A stretch of 64,000 bases of DNA from Volvox africanus (Eukaryota > Chlorophyta > Chlorophyceae > Chlamydomonadales > Volvocaceae), in contig BSDZ01000116.1 in assembly GCA_030268105.1 (NCBI GenBank), positions 682,001-746,000 on the forward strand, in the 5' to 3' direction. Position 1 is the stretch's first letter. Each line of letters opens with the position of its first letter. Positions 11,801 to 21,911 of the stretch are shown piece by piece. A program made the translations under genes and the position numbers. The notes below the pieces were generated by a model. The model saw nothing but the letters and a program-made list of their open reading frames with translations. It was not told where the DNA came from and did no database searches.

Positions 11801-13985
11801 GTATTTGACCGGGGAAAAGTTCTCCCCCTTGTCGTTCGACAACCTGTCCGGGACCGCGCAAAATGGGAGAGCACACCATGATAGAAAATAGAAAGGACGT
11901 GGTCTACATATACCGGTACCAGAAGCAAAAAGGGCAGCGATATGGTAAGGAAGGTTCTCCAGGCAGTAGCGGGCACAACGAAAAAGTAGTGATGAGGGAG
12001 AACAAGCAGTAATCAAACCAGGAACGCAATGACCCTTCCCCCGACGCACACGCACACACACCAACACGACAAACCTGGGACCCCAAGAGGAGGGTGCAGG
12101 TAGTGTGCATCAGGTAGTGTGCATCAGGTAGTGTGCATCATGGCGGAAGATAAAACGAAGGCTTAGTGCAGATTGACACGAAGAGAACCGCGCTGTACTG
12201 TGAAATGGCCGCAGGCGAGCCGGAGGAAACACTGTTGGTGCTGATCTGCTAGGGGATAATAATACGAATGTTATGAAACAAATAACAAAGCTATTAATGC
12301 TTCTACATCCAGACAAACGCTTTCGGGATGCAGACCGAGCCGTCACCATACATCATGTGCGCCGCGCTGCACTCGGACGGGGGCCATCACATGGTGGCAT
12401 GCGGCTCTCTGCCTCCTTCCCCTTGCGCCCCTGGCCCTGCTCCCCTACATGTCCCTCTCTGATAACCTACACCTGCAGCTTGGCAAGCTATCATCCCTCG
12501 TCTCAACAAATTAAAAGTCTCGATACGAAAAATACGGATAACTCAGCCCCCTTAGCCGCATTTCACGTCATTTCTTCGTGTCCCGACTCCTAGCCTTCAC
12601 AAAGACTCAGGTCCCAACCCGGTCGACTAATCCATCCTGCTCTGCGTTCCTCTGCCTGAGGTTCTTGCGTGTCCTCTTGGGCTGCAGCCACGGGGGCCGC
12701 AGCCACCGGACGCAAAGCGAACGCAGGCACCCGCTCAGTCTCTCGTTACGGCTCAGTTCGGCATCGGGGCGCCACCAGGGCGGATGTGATTTCCCATCTG
12801 CTATTACACACGCCGAACACAAATGCCACTGAAAACTCGATAAACGTTTCCCCTGACCGCTTCCATCATCTCGAACGGGTCAAGTCCCACCAACGGCGAT
12901 CAACCACAGCCCCACTGGCGCGTTTCTTGAACCCCTCTGAGCCTCACAGGACCCCTGCCGTCGCTAGCCTAGGTCCTGTGACCTCGGTTTTGTGGGCATG
13001 CAGATCTCTTCTGCGAGCCCGCGCCGTGAATAATAACGGTTGATGCAAAAACCGTGAATGACGTTCTGCAGTTTTTAATGATAAACGGCCTGGGCCTTCC
13101 TTCTGTCCACTCAGATTGGTTCGCTCTTTTACCCTCAGACCCAAGCCATGCCTGGCAGGGCTCCCTTTCCGAATCGTATCCGACTCACCACATGTAAGAT
13201 CCCGTACCCAGGATTAGCACGTTATTTGAGTTTGACTTCTGAGCGTAGAGGTTCATAATCTTGAGCGTCTCAGAGCTATTCACTGCAGAGAACAATAGGG
13301 CATTATGAAGGGATTATTAACAAGTAGCACCCAACCATGACTACCCAGTACCTGCACATATATGCTCCAAGAGTTTACAATCCACGATCCGGGGCAGTAT
13401 GCACGCAGCCATACACCATGCAGCCCTAGATTGGGGGACCGTGCAGGCCACGGAGTGCTCGGGCGCGTACCAGACAACTTTGCTGTCCATTCATCAAAGG
13501 TTGCGCCGCCATTCATTGAGCGCCAAAGACCTCCTTTCTCAATCGTCAATCCGGACGTAACTGCAAACACAGTCTATGGGAAACGGGTGTCGCGGTACGT
13601 ACGAGCCAGGTTCGAAGACCGAGACCAGGCATTGGGCTCTTCAATCCTGTCATATACACAGTCGATCCAGAAGGAAATGAACGATTAAGGTGTCTTTACC
13701 TGATCGTCAGCACCAACCCACTGCAGGTCCGCCACCGGCGCGGTTGTAAGGGTCTGCAATTTGAATAAGCAGAAAGTCTGTTATCCATAACCTTAGGTCC
13801 GCGCTGCCATGCTATATCGGGGCCCGTCTTTGTTCAGCCATGGGCAACTGCCGCCTCACCGGCGAAAGCTTCGGTAGTTCGAAGGACGGGCACGTTGCAT
13901 CCTTAAGGCTTCTCCCGTCAATTGTCAGAGAATATGCCGAGGACAGGAAACCGACCAACATAAGGAGACTAACGACCTTGGCCAT
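2826..13985 (-). CDS. VPS10: sortilin / VPS10-domain sorting receptor
   Basis: Type I membrane receptor expected to carry cargo between Golgi and endosome/vacuole. Proposed exons, 5' to 3': 13860-13985, 13700-13753, 13471-13573, 13189-13282, 12315-12366, 12178-12245, 11654-11843, 10912-11046, 10358-10566, 9866-9962, 8664-8876, 8056-8248, 7733-7958, 7120-7309, 6295-6412, 5772-5891, 5075-5187, 4226-4300, 3699-3815, 3208-3425, 2826-2940. All joins keep frame, giving 941 residues. Seen: signal peptide (residues 1-19), beta-propeller repeats such as GGLWRSMNGGATF, SNDKGENF and CTWISRDGGVTW, the APGLVLATGNV block, then the Cys-rich module (FETWSPPTP, CVLG, CLYGKEY, CDYGF). One membrane span (about 845-866) precedes a 75-residue tail ending in GYFQPLGDPGYDMEGHG and six further residues. 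The two small exons at 12178-12366 are the least certain; the first uses a GTCTGG donor. ATG 13983-13985 is chosen because the signal peptide follows it directly. Confidence 0.92.
6539..6823. repeat. dispersed SINE-like repeat, copy 1 (VPS10 intron)
   Basis: About 285 bp closely resembling 11173-11443 in the same orientation. Both begin CTGGA..TCCAGG followed by a stretch like a tRNA T-arm/B-box and then CCCGACTGAGAG, share GGATGCTGG and GGGTGCTGAACC, and end GGGACTGCCAGGT..GTGGCCACGG before a CA-rich tract. It lies between two VPS10 exons. A tRNA-derived SINE is my inference from the B-box-like start and CA tail; a MITE is the alternative. Confidence 0.7.
8356..8400. repeat. purine tandem repeat, 10-bp unit
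   Basis: Four to five copies of AAGAAAAGGG, the last ones diverged, inside a VPS10 intron between exons 8664-8876 and 8056-8248. All-purine on the plus strand with regularly spaced GGG runs, so triplex or quadruplex formation is conceivable. Confidence 0.8.
11173..11443. repeat. dispersed SINE-like repeat, copy 2 (VPS10 intron)
   Basis: About 271 bp, the partner of 6539-6823. Upstream of the shared start, 11150-11195 also resembles a degenerate tRNA (GGTAAGACACGCC, then GGATCAATCCC in the T-loop position). It is followed by a (CA)n tract at about 11471-11487. It lies between VPS10 exons 11654-11843 and 10912-11046. Confidence 0.7.
12097..12138. repeat. 14-bp tandem repeat, three copies
   Basis: Three exact copies of CAGGTAGTGTGCAT at 12097-12110, 12111-12124 and 12125-12138, in the VPS10 intron about 40 bp past the proposed donor of exon 12178-12245. 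Each copy contains GGTAGTG on the plus strand, opposite to the gene, so it does not create donors for VPS10. Confidence 0.9.
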
Positions 13986-14317
13986 GGCAGTATTGCCGTG
14001 TAATCTTACGCAAATTTAGGTATGCGCATCGTAACCTCTTATCGTGGTAATTAGATTTTACCAAGTAATTGTCCCAAATACAGCGCACTGTACGACGAGA
14101 CGAGCAAACCGAAACACGCAAACCAAGAAAATAATGTGCAGACGCTTCTGTTTGCCACAATCAGATTGTACCTGTTCATGCTGATAGCTTAAGTTTACCA
14201 TTCTGAAGTTTGTAGGACTTCGCCGGACCTCGCATTTTCCTTTTGGCGCTCTTCCCTCCTGCTTGGATAACCTCCCAAGTAAATCATTTTCCAGTATTTA
14301 ACTTTCTGGCATAAACT
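13986..14317. promoter_or_regulatory. shared divergent promoter, VPS10 / LSM3
   Basis: 332 bp separate the VPS10 start (minus) from the LSM3 start (plus), and must hold both promoters and both 5' leaders. I see no unambiguous TATA box or other classical element. AT-rich blocks near 14030-14070 and 14290-14310 are the only compositional features. Confidence 0.6.
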
Positions 14318-15511
14318 ATGGCCGACGATGGAGAGACCGCCACCGTTAAGGAGCCACTAGACCTCATTCGCCTCAGCCTTGACGAACGCATATATGTAAA
14401 GCTGCGTGGAGAGCGGGAGCTTCGTGGCAGGCTGCATGTAAGCCAGTGGGCAGCCGAAAATCGCGTTGCGGCAACCCCGCAGATGTTTTCCCGGGGGTCA
14501 CGGGTCCCAAATGGCTGCTACATCCTCTCATAGGCAATCTTTTTAGGTGCATCCCGACAGGGGAGATCTTCCCTGCCCAGCGAATGCTGAATGCCCTACC
14601 TCCCCCGCCCCGTCACGCCTTCGTATGACTTGCCATGGCATGATTCCCCAAAGCAATCTAGCCTGTAGGATAACCTGGTCAGGGAATAAAGTGGCTCCGT
14701 ATCCCTTTTCCTTGGTTGTCCTTGGCTCTTCATCCATATCCTTGCAATTGCGTCATCAATTTAGGACATCCCGAACAGCGCGATTCCTCATACATAGTAT
14801 CTGTCGCGCCTTAGGAGTGTTTTGCATTTCCCCTTTTGCATCATCTCTCCTGGACCACACTGCAGGCGTACGACCAGCATCTCAACATGATCTTGGGAGA
14901 GGTGGAAGAGACTCTTACAACAATTGATATCGACGACGAGACGTACGAGGAGATCATCAAAGTAGGTCATGGTGTGTAGGGGGAGGTGCTGGCACTGATG
15001 GGATCATGTTGGATCGCAATGGGAAGGGGTGTCATTCAAATAAATCGGTCCACAATGCCTATTGGGGACTTAACGTTCAATAGGAAGAATAGTAATCTTT
15101 TTAGTGAATGAAATCTTTATTGCTCAAGCTAGTCCAACAGCTGCCACCAAACCGAAGGCTGCGGAGGAAGGAAGGGGGGCAGTAAGATGAACAAACGCGA
15201 CAGTTTCCGAGGGAGCAGTCGACGGCTTAACTGTTGCGCCGCGCGAAGGGTCGATGTTGTTATTGCGACACTGATACTCCTCAACTGAGCCTTGTGCTGC
15301 ATGGATTAGAGGCAAATCCCTGTATAAGCCCGCGGTGTGCACGGTCAGTCGCTGTGTTACCTCTCTGGTGCAGCCTTGCCCCTGTGCTTAGTCCCCCGAC
15401 AATCCCACCATACCTTTGTTGCCTCTGTCGCAGACACAAAAGCGTGTTATCCCGTTCCTGTTTGTGCGCGGCGACGGAGTTATCCTGGTGTCGCCACCGC
15501 TGAGGTCCTAG
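14318..15511 (+). CDS. LSM3: U6 snRNA-associated Sm-like protein LSm3
   Basis: Subunit of the LSm2-8 ring, which binds the U6 snRNA 3' end in the nucleus, and of the cytoplasmic LSm1-7 ring for mRNA decapping. Three exons: 14318-14437 (40 codons), 14866-14961 (32 codons), 15434-15511 (25 codons plus stop), all phase 0, giving 97 residues, the usual family length. The Sm1 motif runs through [19 protein letters not shown] and [19 protein letters not shown]; the Sm2 motif is [15 protein letters not shown] with the RGDG loop intact. Donors are GTAAGC and GTAGGT; acceptors CAG. ATG 14318 gives the normal short acidic N-terminus. It is head-to-head with VPS10. No abnormality seen. Confidence 0.96.
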
Positions 15512-18500
15512 GAAACTGCGGGCGACCCTTGTGCCCCTCGCTGCACGGCATCTCCCAGAACTCGACAGTCCTGCCTGTTGTGATAAAGACGTCGTCTGCG
15601 GCGCACCCCTCGTCGATAGCCATGAAAGGTGCCGTAGCACCCTATGATTAACCTATGATCCAATTCTGGAGCGGAAGATGACGTGGTGGAAACTACAAAA
15701 GTGGTTTTATTGATGGGCCTATGAGGACAGGTACCCTTCCCTGAGATCTTGGTCGCCACAGAGATCCTTGATCTTTGGTGACGACGGACGCAGGGACGTG
15801 GCTCGTGTATAGTAAGCCATTCTGGTGCAGCTCACGGAACAGCGACCCTCAAGATATGCTGCTAAGTGGATTTCCGTTGGCAGATGTGTGACCACAGCAA
15901 CAAGGAGCAGGCGGACTCGAGGAGGAGTTGCACAGTCTCATGTGGGCTTACTTGCAGCGTCGTGGGTAGGAATCATGGTTGCATATAGCGGCGAAGCTTC
16001 ACGGCCCCGGAGGCAGTGGCAAACCGCGCCTTGCTCATATGGGAAACAGCAGCTACTAGGGCCTATCGCCGTTAAGAGCACTGTCGTACAAGTCATGGGG
16101 CACCGGATGCAAGTTGATTGCAGCGCCTGTCTGCCACTTGGGCAAAACAGAACAGGCACGCAGGCGCAGGGGCTGGGCACTGTCGCATGTCTCTGATGCT
16201 TCGATTTGTGCCACCGTGTTTACCGGTTGTTTCTGGTGGTCAGAAATGGCGTTGGGAAAGGTCTGCTCACTTGCCATTTCATTCCCTTGCAATCGAGGGG
16301 CTGAAACGGCTGACCTTCGGTCAGTAGTAGCACATCGTTACGGACTTGCGGTAATCGGACCAGCTGTTCCATGGCAGGGCACATGCTACCTGCGTTGCTT
16401 AGTGCTCTACTGGATGCTGAGCTGTGGCGTGCGATGGCAGCAGCTGGAGATATTTAACGCATAAATGGGAGAGACTGTTGTGTTGGCGGACGGTGTCTAA
16501 GCGCTGTTTGTTACGTCATCATGTCACGGTTGACACTTGAAGTGCATTAACGGGGAACAGTGCAGTGATAATCGTACATATGCCTTTACCCGATCAGTGC
16601 TCCCTTGGCGGTGGCAATATGCAAAATGATTACTGCTGACCAGAGCAAGGCCAACCGGCGGCATGGCTCTCTGTCGGTGGTGACCACGACAGTATCAAAG
16701 AAGCACGCACACACAGCAACGCAATCTTAGTGCCCCACCGTCACCTTGGGCCCTGCGCCTCGCTGTAGGAATGACCCTCCATGCCAACGTACCCAATCTC
16801 CCCTAAACGCTGTTATCGTAAAGCTTAATTACGCAGTCACCCATGACATCCACATTCTAATAGTTCCTCCTCGCTTATTAGTTGAAAGAAACACGTTACA
16901 TGCATGCAAGCTCAAACCTCCCCGTCAAGCATGACGAAAGCCGGACCCCACGCCGCTGAGCATGTTTGCAAGTACACGAGCGCCTGCACCTATTTCTTAC
17001 ACCTACACGCAAGCACCCGCTATGTCAACCGGATCGTGACACTGAGACGCTGCTTTCGATTATCCGAAAATGGAATTTATCAATCTCACGCAGCATGCTG
17101 TTGGGCTCTGCCATGTGGGTAGCTGTCGTGGGGGGTCGACGCCCCGTACAATGTCGTTCTCCAGAATCTGTTTGCCCTGGGAGATTAGGTTTGGGTCCAA
17201 CTGGGTATGCAGTTTGCTTCGCCGCCATCTGATTCAGCTCAGGTTGGACCTGTGATGTCAATTGAGTGCCTGGAAAAACAACTGGAACGTTCGGTGCGGC
17301 ATCCAAACCCAGCCCAAGCCAACCCAACCCAATTTCTGCAAGAGATAACTGGCCACGCCTGGCCTGGTCCGGCTTAAATCGGCGTGCCGATCTATCGACG
17401 GCGTCAGAGTGTCAAGGCTGCATTTGCCCTTCACAGACAAACAGTTTTCTACCACCGATTTGTTGTTGAGGATAACACACATGACCCAGAATTAGAAACT
17501 TTGCTTTCAAGTTATGTACGCAGAAATCCGGCTCCTTTGCATGTCCTTGTCGTACATAATCTTCATGCCCTGTCGCTGCGACACGCATTGCTGTGCCGCG
17601 CCCTACAAATGCCGCCAGTATAGGAAGTGATTGCGACAACGCCCTCCTTTACTCAACAACGAGCCAAGTCCAACAACTTGCACCTTCGTTTTGTATTCTC
17701 CATCCCCATCTTTAGCAACCTTGGGGCCTTACTTCCATACGTAATTGTTGCCGTCTCATCATGATCGTAAGTCCGGAGCCGAAGCACCAACCGTCGCGAG
17801 TATAGCTCCCAGTTGGGTCTGTCGGAAGTGTAATTAGTCTGCGTGTAGCTCGTGGCCCGGCTATGCTCCGGCGCCGTGGTGACCTTGTCGGACGCTGGTC
17901 GATCGCCAGCAGTCAGATCTTAATTTCAACCTGCATATGTAAAAAATCCATTTTCTCACTTGCCCGAGGGCTTTTTAGAACATACAGACGACCGGGACGA
18001 ACGCCCTATAATTCACAAAAGCGGTTATCCCTTTGCTTTTCGAGTCCCCCAGGGGTCCCCCTAGAATTGGTGGTTTTAAAATGAAATGTTAGATGTGTTA
18101 CTGGCTGGTAAAGAGAATGGGGCCCCACCCGGGCTGTCAGCCACGTCGCACCCGTGTGTGGACCGGGCCCTGTAGTTTGGAATCGGGTTACTGCGGAGAA
18201 AAGCTACGTCGCCTATGCGGGGATGTCGCATTTTGCGGCATCTCAACGTTACCGCCTGCTTTCACACCTTAAATCGCGACATCCATGTCCAATCGTACTT
18301 TTCCCCCAAACGTTTTGCGCACTGGACAAGCCAACTGTGAACCCCAGTCAAAAGAACACAAGGCCAGCGGTGAACTCCATGCGAAAAGATGCAACGACGA
18401 GATAACGCAGAGTACAAGGGTCGGTGCGTGGTTTATATCATGCTTTTCCCGTTCCAGACTGTGACGTTTTCCTTCTCGCTGACAATGCGCGGCGATAGTG

Positions 18501-19404
18501 ACACATGACAGGTAGAGGATAGTTAGAAACCCAAGCCGATGTCGTAGTCACTAGTTCCAAGGGGAATATTGCAGATCGCTGACAGCGGCTCCAATACTTC
18601 CTAAGTGGGAAGCCCAGCTCCCCCAAACCTGTCTTGCAATCGAGCGGAAGCCTCCGCCAAGATCCCATAATCTCCATTGGCTTTAACTGCTTTCCGTACA
18701 GATATGACCACTTGTCTAACTGGCGTCGTAGGGTAAGTATGGACAGCCATTGTGCAACAGGCACGACTCTGTAACAGCTTTTAAACGCAGACGCAGTATG
18801 AATGCCATGAGACATGCGGGCCATTCTGTGCAAGCGCTTGCCACAGGTGTTAAGACCTTTCCAGCTAATTTATCCGGAATTAATGAAATACATTACCAAG
18901 AGAAATCTCTTAGATAACGCGTGCCGCGTCAGCCTTGCACAGCACTGCTAGGACAACACCGCCTTGCACGCCTGCGAAGGATTGGCCAAGCTTGCCTCCT
19001 GGTGAGGAGTTACGATAATAAGCCACACGTTTCAGCCACCATTCCTCTTCAGAGATGCAGAAGTTCGTTTCAGCTTACAGCTAACAATAAGTTCGCTTTA
19101 CTGCTTACTGGGTTGCTGGGCAACCTGGGCTCAAAATCTTATTTCCTACGAGGTCTCCCTTATAAAGTTCCGATCACTCAAAAGTGTTCGCCCTCGTTTC
19201 TTCAAAAATGTCGCTCGTGTGGCAGCTGTCTGGGACGCGGTCAGCGACTCCCTGACTCCGAGCAACGAACAACGATGGATGCGAATGTGCTGAAGACTAT
19301 ATAGTAACCCCTGAAGCTCGGGGCAGCCTACTAGGCTCCCACTATATTAAGTCTCAGACACAAGGTACTGAAGGTCGAATATGTCCAGTTTGCACCGTCC
19401 GGCT
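15512..19404. other. intergenic region between LSM3 and CCB1 3' ends
   Basis: 3.9 kb between convergent genes. I recognise no coding exon on either strand. The start presumably holds the LSM3 3' UTR; the first plus-strand TGTAA I noticed is at 17829, too far to assign confidently. The right end holds the CCB1 3' UTR. Short palindromic stretches such as AGCCTACTAGGCT near 19327 are visible. Confidence 0.5.
19075..19079 (-). terminator. candidate TGTAA poly(A) signal of CCB1
   Basis: TTACA on the plus strand, i.e. TGTAA in the sense of CCB1, 326 nt past its stop. TGTAA is the usual poly(A) signal in volvocine algae, and this is the first one downstream of the CCB1 stop that I found. A single pentamer is weak evidence alone. 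Confidence 0.4.
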
Positions 19405-21269
19405 TCATGCCTCCAGCATGCCTTTTACGTACACCTTGCCTTTCTCCACGAGCCCAAGCTCCTGTATATATCACAACAGCAGGGAATATGAGATAATTAA
19501 AGCAACCCCCTAGCATCTTGATGATTATCGTAAGCGCATGCGTAATGCAAGGGGGAAACGTGTGGACATGCCAATGAGCCGAAAGACATGAAGTAGCACT
19601 CATTTTCTATGCGCAAGAGTTGGAGTGGACTCATCCCTATCAACTGCTCATCCGACAACTGCTCGTACCTTCCAGAACCGCTCAATTTCCTCCTTGTCAC
19701 CCTCCACGACGATATCCGTTGTCTTCTCGTCATCAGATGTTACCATCTTTACCTTGAACTACGGGAGGTTGAAAGCATATCCAAGATGAATTAATACCGA
19801 AGGTACTGTAAACAGATTTTCATCAAGTCAGGAACACACGCATATGACAGCGGATAAATGCAGGTAAGAAGATGTGCCAACTGCTATGAATGTTTCTTAC
19901 AACAGTCCCACATGCACCATAAAATAGAACATGCTGACCCTAGCTTCACAATAACACTCCATACGCTGCACCATGATTCGAGATCCAGACACACAGCATT
20001 TAACACAAACGTTACATCCGCTAGCCATTTAAATCGAACTGGCCTGCCAACATGATTGCAAAAGCTGTCAAAGGACTTGACCTTATAAAATCGGTATCTG
20101 ATGGTTCTGGAGGACACCAAAACATTTTCAATGCGCCCAACAAGGGCAGTGCAGTGTGCAGTTGTAGGTTGACGCAGGCATCCTTTTGAATCAGCACAAG
20201 TGACTGAAAGGCTTTGGAGCCGCCTACCCGGTCCCATGGTACATCCGCACCTGCTCGGGTCGGGTTCCCTTCTGCATGTAGTACGCGTAAGCCGCCGGGG
20301 ACACCGCCGTCAGGCCATACCACCAGTTCCCTACTGACGGCACCAGAATAGACAGCACCAACGCCACACTCGCCATTGCTGCACGGGTGGTTACGGAAAA
20401 CAAAAGCAAGGGGGCCATATGCAAGGTCAGAGCGTGCTGCGAGGGATAAGAATGAATACTAGTGGACTTGCCCTATGCGAGTCGTACGAAGCCCATTCTC
20501 AACCCTTTCGCCAAACTGTAAAACCCAACCATATCGCCCTGCTAATCCAAGGTCAGGATTTCAGAGTCCGGACTTCCAGGACAACCTCTTACTCCATGAG
20601 GAGTATTCCACCCTCAGAATCTCACCACACAAGGTGTAGAAAACCAGCGCAGCTGCTTGCCCCTTGTCCGCAGCATAGATACCCTCAAAAGTGATGACCT
20701 CCCCTGTCTCCTTCACGGAGTAATTGTATCTCTTAAAGTACCGAAAGATTTGCCGGGCGCGATCATCAAGCGTCATCGCGCCCTGGACTGCTGGCCCTGG
20801 CACCTCAAACGTCAGGCGCTTTTTGGCAGCCTGTGGTGCACGTTTAACGAGTGACCAGACACCTGCGGTAGTGAGAAAAATAACATTTTAGAATTGGGTC
20901 ATTACCATCGCAACAGGAGTTAGGATTGTGGACAATTATACCTGGAACACTCATGAGGAACAACGCCAGCGTCACATACAGACTGTTTGCTTGCACACCA
21001 GCAAAAGGATTTGATGGGTTTAAAACTTCTGCTGAAGCAGGGGCCTCCAAAAATGCGATGCTTGCCAGTGTGGTGAGCGCGGGCATGCTAAGCTTTCCAA
21101 ATGGCCCTGACATGGATTGCTCTGTCATATTGTCAGCTGTCTCATTATTCTGCCTAACTGCTTGGCATGTTCCTTTCCGGTGATGTGCAGCTGGGCCAAA
21201 AGGCACGAATCGAAAGGTGCGAGCGGGACAAGTGATCATTGAGGACCGAAGAAGAGTAGAATTTACCAT
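19405..21269 (-). CDS. CCB1: cofactor assembly of complex C protein CCB1, plastid
   Basis: Thylakoid membrane factor of the CCB pathway that attaches haem ci covalently to cytochrome b6. Exons, 5' to 3': 20942-21269, 20626-20862, 20251-20378, 19669-19758, 19405-19461; all joins keep frame, giving 279 residues, close to the plant protein. Diagnostic blocks: NSLYVTLALFLMSVPGVWSL, ETGEVITFEG, KGQAAALVFYT, LVPSVGNWWYGLTAVSPA, DIVVEGDKEEIERF and KGKVYVKGMLEA at the C-terminus. About three membrane spans (roughly 95-115, 178-205, 208-228). Residues 1-60 are Ser/Arg/Thr-rich, as for a chloroplast transit peptide, followed by a hydrophobic stretch ending APASA. ATG 21267-21269 is chosen; an in-frame upstream extension cannot be excluded. 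Divergent from the KH gene. Confidence 0.95.
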
Positions 21270-21911
21270 GATGCACTTAATAACAATGCAACCGGGTATG
21301 TCAAAGATGTATTCGTGCTTGGAGTATTTCATCTAGTGGTATTGCCGTACTCCTTGCGCGGGAGAAAATCATAAAATCATCGTCAATCGTCCCTAAAATG
21401 GTTTGGAGTCAGAACTAAAATTTGATGTAGGTGTGGTTGTCAATTACAGTTGACACGCCTATCGAACATCCGTTCCAAAGGCCCGGGGGTCGGGGCCTCG
21501 GACAGAACGCTAGCACACGATCAGGATCAAGTACAATCTACACTTAAAGGTCGGTGAGGTTAAACACACTGTAGTTGCCAAGTTGTTTGGACAAATACCC
21601 AGCCGCGTGGAGGTTTTCCATAGCTGAATCGGTGACGTTGAAATGTGGGAGTTGTCCTAAGTGTTGCGTTGGTCAGCACACCTTGTTGATGTGGTAAAAT
21701 TCCTTATAGCCCTTCCAGAACACGAACGTGTAAGTTTGCCAGCGCACGCATCGTTTGGTGGGCGCCGGCAGCCGCGACGCGAAATGGGGAAGAAAGGCCC
21801 TGTTCCCTCTCCCACATGTATGACTGGTGTAGGACTGTCGCCAGCCATCCCCTCCAACATCGGCAGTTTAATTTGCTGTCTTTTATACTGCACGCAGGGG
21901 CAGAAAAGGCT
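21270..21911. promoter_or_regulatory. divergent promoter region, CCB1 / KH gene
   Basis: 642 bp between the CCB1 start (minus) and the KH-gene start (plus). It should contain both promoters and leaders. No clear TATA box; no coding exon recognised. Confidence 0.55.
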
